7,739 nucleotides of DNA from UMGS1279 sp045630265 (GTDB lineage Bacteria > Bacillota > Clostridia > Oscillospirales > Acutalibacteraceae): the NCBI GenBank assembly GCA_045630265.1, contig JAZQSV010000039.1:1-7739 (forward strand). The letters are read 5' to 3'. Below the pieces are notes generated by a model. It saw nothing but the letters and a program-made list of their open reading frames with translations, did no database searches and was not told the origin of the DNA. Made by a program: the position numbers and the translations under genes. Below, in pieces: positions 6,838 to 7,739 of the stretch (positions are counted from its first letter, which is position 1; each line of letters begins with the position of its first letter).

Positions 6838-6866
6838 ATTGTACTACATTCTAGATCTAAAATCAA
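6838..6866 (-). promoter_or_regulatory. Promoter of the SGNH-prfC-SEDS-PBP operon
   Basis: On the minus strand TTGATT (6866-6861) and TACAAT (6843-6838) are separated by 17 nt. Transcription would start near 6831, giving a leader of about 55 nt before the ATG at 6775. The leader has only a weak possible stem (TTGCA/TGCAA) and no recognisable riboswitch. Confidence 0.65.
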
Positions 6867-6988
6867 CATTTATTAGAAAAATAGACATATATTTTTAAAA
6901 GGCAAATTAACGTAAAAAAGTTCTCTAATAAGTAGATGAAAATAGTCCTTAAAAATTTTAAAAATTATAAAATTTGGTTTTTTTAGTG

Positions 6989-7017
6989 TTTACAAAAAGA
7001 TTTAAATGTGTTAAAAT
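6989..7017 (+). promoter_or_regulatory. Promoter of minD
   Basis: TTTACA (6989-6994) and TAAAAT (7012-7017) are separated by 17 nt, with TGT just before the -10 giving an extended -10. The expected start is near 7024, about 40 nt before the ATG. The rest of the 288-bp divergent intergenic region between this and the opposite promoter is AT-rich DNA in which I see no gene, RNA or clear operator. Confidence 0.75.
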
Positions 7018-7063
7018 AATCTGTAATGTATATATTTAAAATTCAATAAAGGGGAGGGACAAA

Positions 7064-7739
7064 ATGGGCAGACTAATTGCAGTTACATCCGGCAAGGGCG
7101 GTGTAGGGAAATCTAACGTTTCGGTACACCTTGCAGATGCACTTGTTTCACAGGGCAACAAGGTGTTACTTATTGACCTTGATGCAGGTATGCGTTGTTT
7201 GGATTTAATGCTTTCGGTTTCGAATTCTTTGGTTTTTGACCTTGGCGACGTACTTTCGGGTGATAAAACCCTCAGTGAAGCTATTTTGCATCCCGAAAAG
7301 CATAAAGGTGTTGCCCTTTTAGCGGCCCCCTTGACCGACAGCATAGATGCGGATAAATTAGCCGTTTTTTTAAGGGAGCTTCCCGAAGAGTATGACTACG
7401 TTATTTTGGATTTTCCCGCAGGTGGGGTAGATAAGCTTTACAGCGCTCTTCCCAAATACACCTCTGCGCTTGTGGTTTGTAATGCCGATATGGTTTCGGT
7501 AAGGGATGCGGCGCTTATAGGGGAAGATTTAAGGGCTTTGGGGCTTTTGTCGGTACGTCTGGTACTTAACAGGGCCGACTTTGAGCATATGAAATCCGGC
7601 CTCAACGCCAATATCGATGAGGTTATAGATAGGTGTGGAATACGGCTTATTGCCGTTATCCCACAGAGCTTAGATATATACTATGCCTCCTGCACGGGGG
7701 AAAGGTTAAACAAAAAAAGCAAAGCGGCCAAGGCCTTCC
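7064..7739 (+). CDS. minD: Septum site-determining protein MinD (ParA/MinD ATPase), partial
   Basis: MinD is a membrane-associated ATPase that positions the division septum by recruiting MinC, in some organisms driven by MinE. The first 225 residues are present; the family is about 265-270 long, so the C-terminal amphipathic membrane helix lies outside. The deviant Walker A motif is GKGGVGKS (10-17) with signature lysine K11. D38 and D40 precede AGMRCLDLML, matching the MinD-specific DIGLRNLD region. FDLGDVLSG (58-66) corresponds to YDLVDVL. Walker B ends at D116 in VILDFPAG. The residue after the Walker A serine is N18, where Thr is usual. The start is the ATG at 7064 with GGAGG (7053-7057) 6 nt upstream. 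It has its own promoter divergent from the cell-wall operon, and no minC precedes it here. A MinD-like paralogue such as a flagellar FlhG type is less likely given the close match at 38-66. Confidence 0.87.
   Translation, partial: MGRLIAVTSGKGGVGKSNVSVHLADALVSQGNKVLLIDLDAGMRCLDLMLSVSNSLVFDLGDVLSGDKTLSEAILHPEKHKGVALLAAPLTDSIDADKLAVFLRELPEEYDYVILDFPAGGVDKLYSALPKYTSALVVCNADMVSVRDAALIGEDLRALGLLSVRLVLNRADFEHMKSGLNANIDEVIDRCGIRLIAVIPQSLDIYYASCTGERLNKKSKAAKAF

Overview
The window looks like chromosomal sequence from a low-to-middle-GC member of the Clostridia, probably an uncultured gut lineage near the Oscillospiraceae/Ruminococcaceae. This is inferred from GGAGG-type ribosome binding sites, two TTG start codons, AT-rich sigma-A-like promoters and intergenic DNA, and the gene set. 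No marker allows a firmer taxonomic call.

Right-hand part (5483-7739): a 288-bp AT-rich intergenic region (6776-7063) carries two divergent promoters. One drives a MinD-type ATPase on the + strand, cut by the window edge. The other drives a minus-strand gene series.

Middle (845-6775): four minus-strand genes are spaced 29 nt, 39 nt and then a short overlap, with no terminator between them, so one operon is likely. In transcription order they are an SGNH/GDSL-family hydrolase without a signal peptide, peptide chain release factor 3 (prfC), a SEDS glycosyltransferase (FtsW/RodA family) with an extra N-terminal membrane segment and FHA domain, and a short class B penicillin-binding protein. The last two are the expected polymerase/transpeptidase pair for septal or elongation peptidoglycan synthesis. 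The operon ends in a strong hairpin terminator that overlaps the penicillin-binding protein stop codon.

Left part (1-760): an initiator tRNA (fMet, CAU) with a near-consensus promoter and its own terminator lies on the minus strand. Downstream of it, 266-560 is a GC-rich, non-coding, strongly palindromic stretch. It contains an exact 21-nt copy of the tRNA 3' end and its flank, an interrupted copy of the T-arm and an inverted T-arm copy, and it ends in a second strong terminator at 233-265. This is the most unusual part of the window. It looks like a tRNA-derived repetitive element, or the scar of an insertion at the tRNA 3' end. At the far left, the first 25 codons of another minus-strand gene, with promoter and ribosome binding site, run off the window.

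Together the genes concern cell-envelope growth and division-site placement, next to translation factors (fMet tRNA, RF3). The combination is ordinary, but the FHA-SEDS fusion, the FHA substitutions and the tRNA-linked palindromic region deserve a second look.
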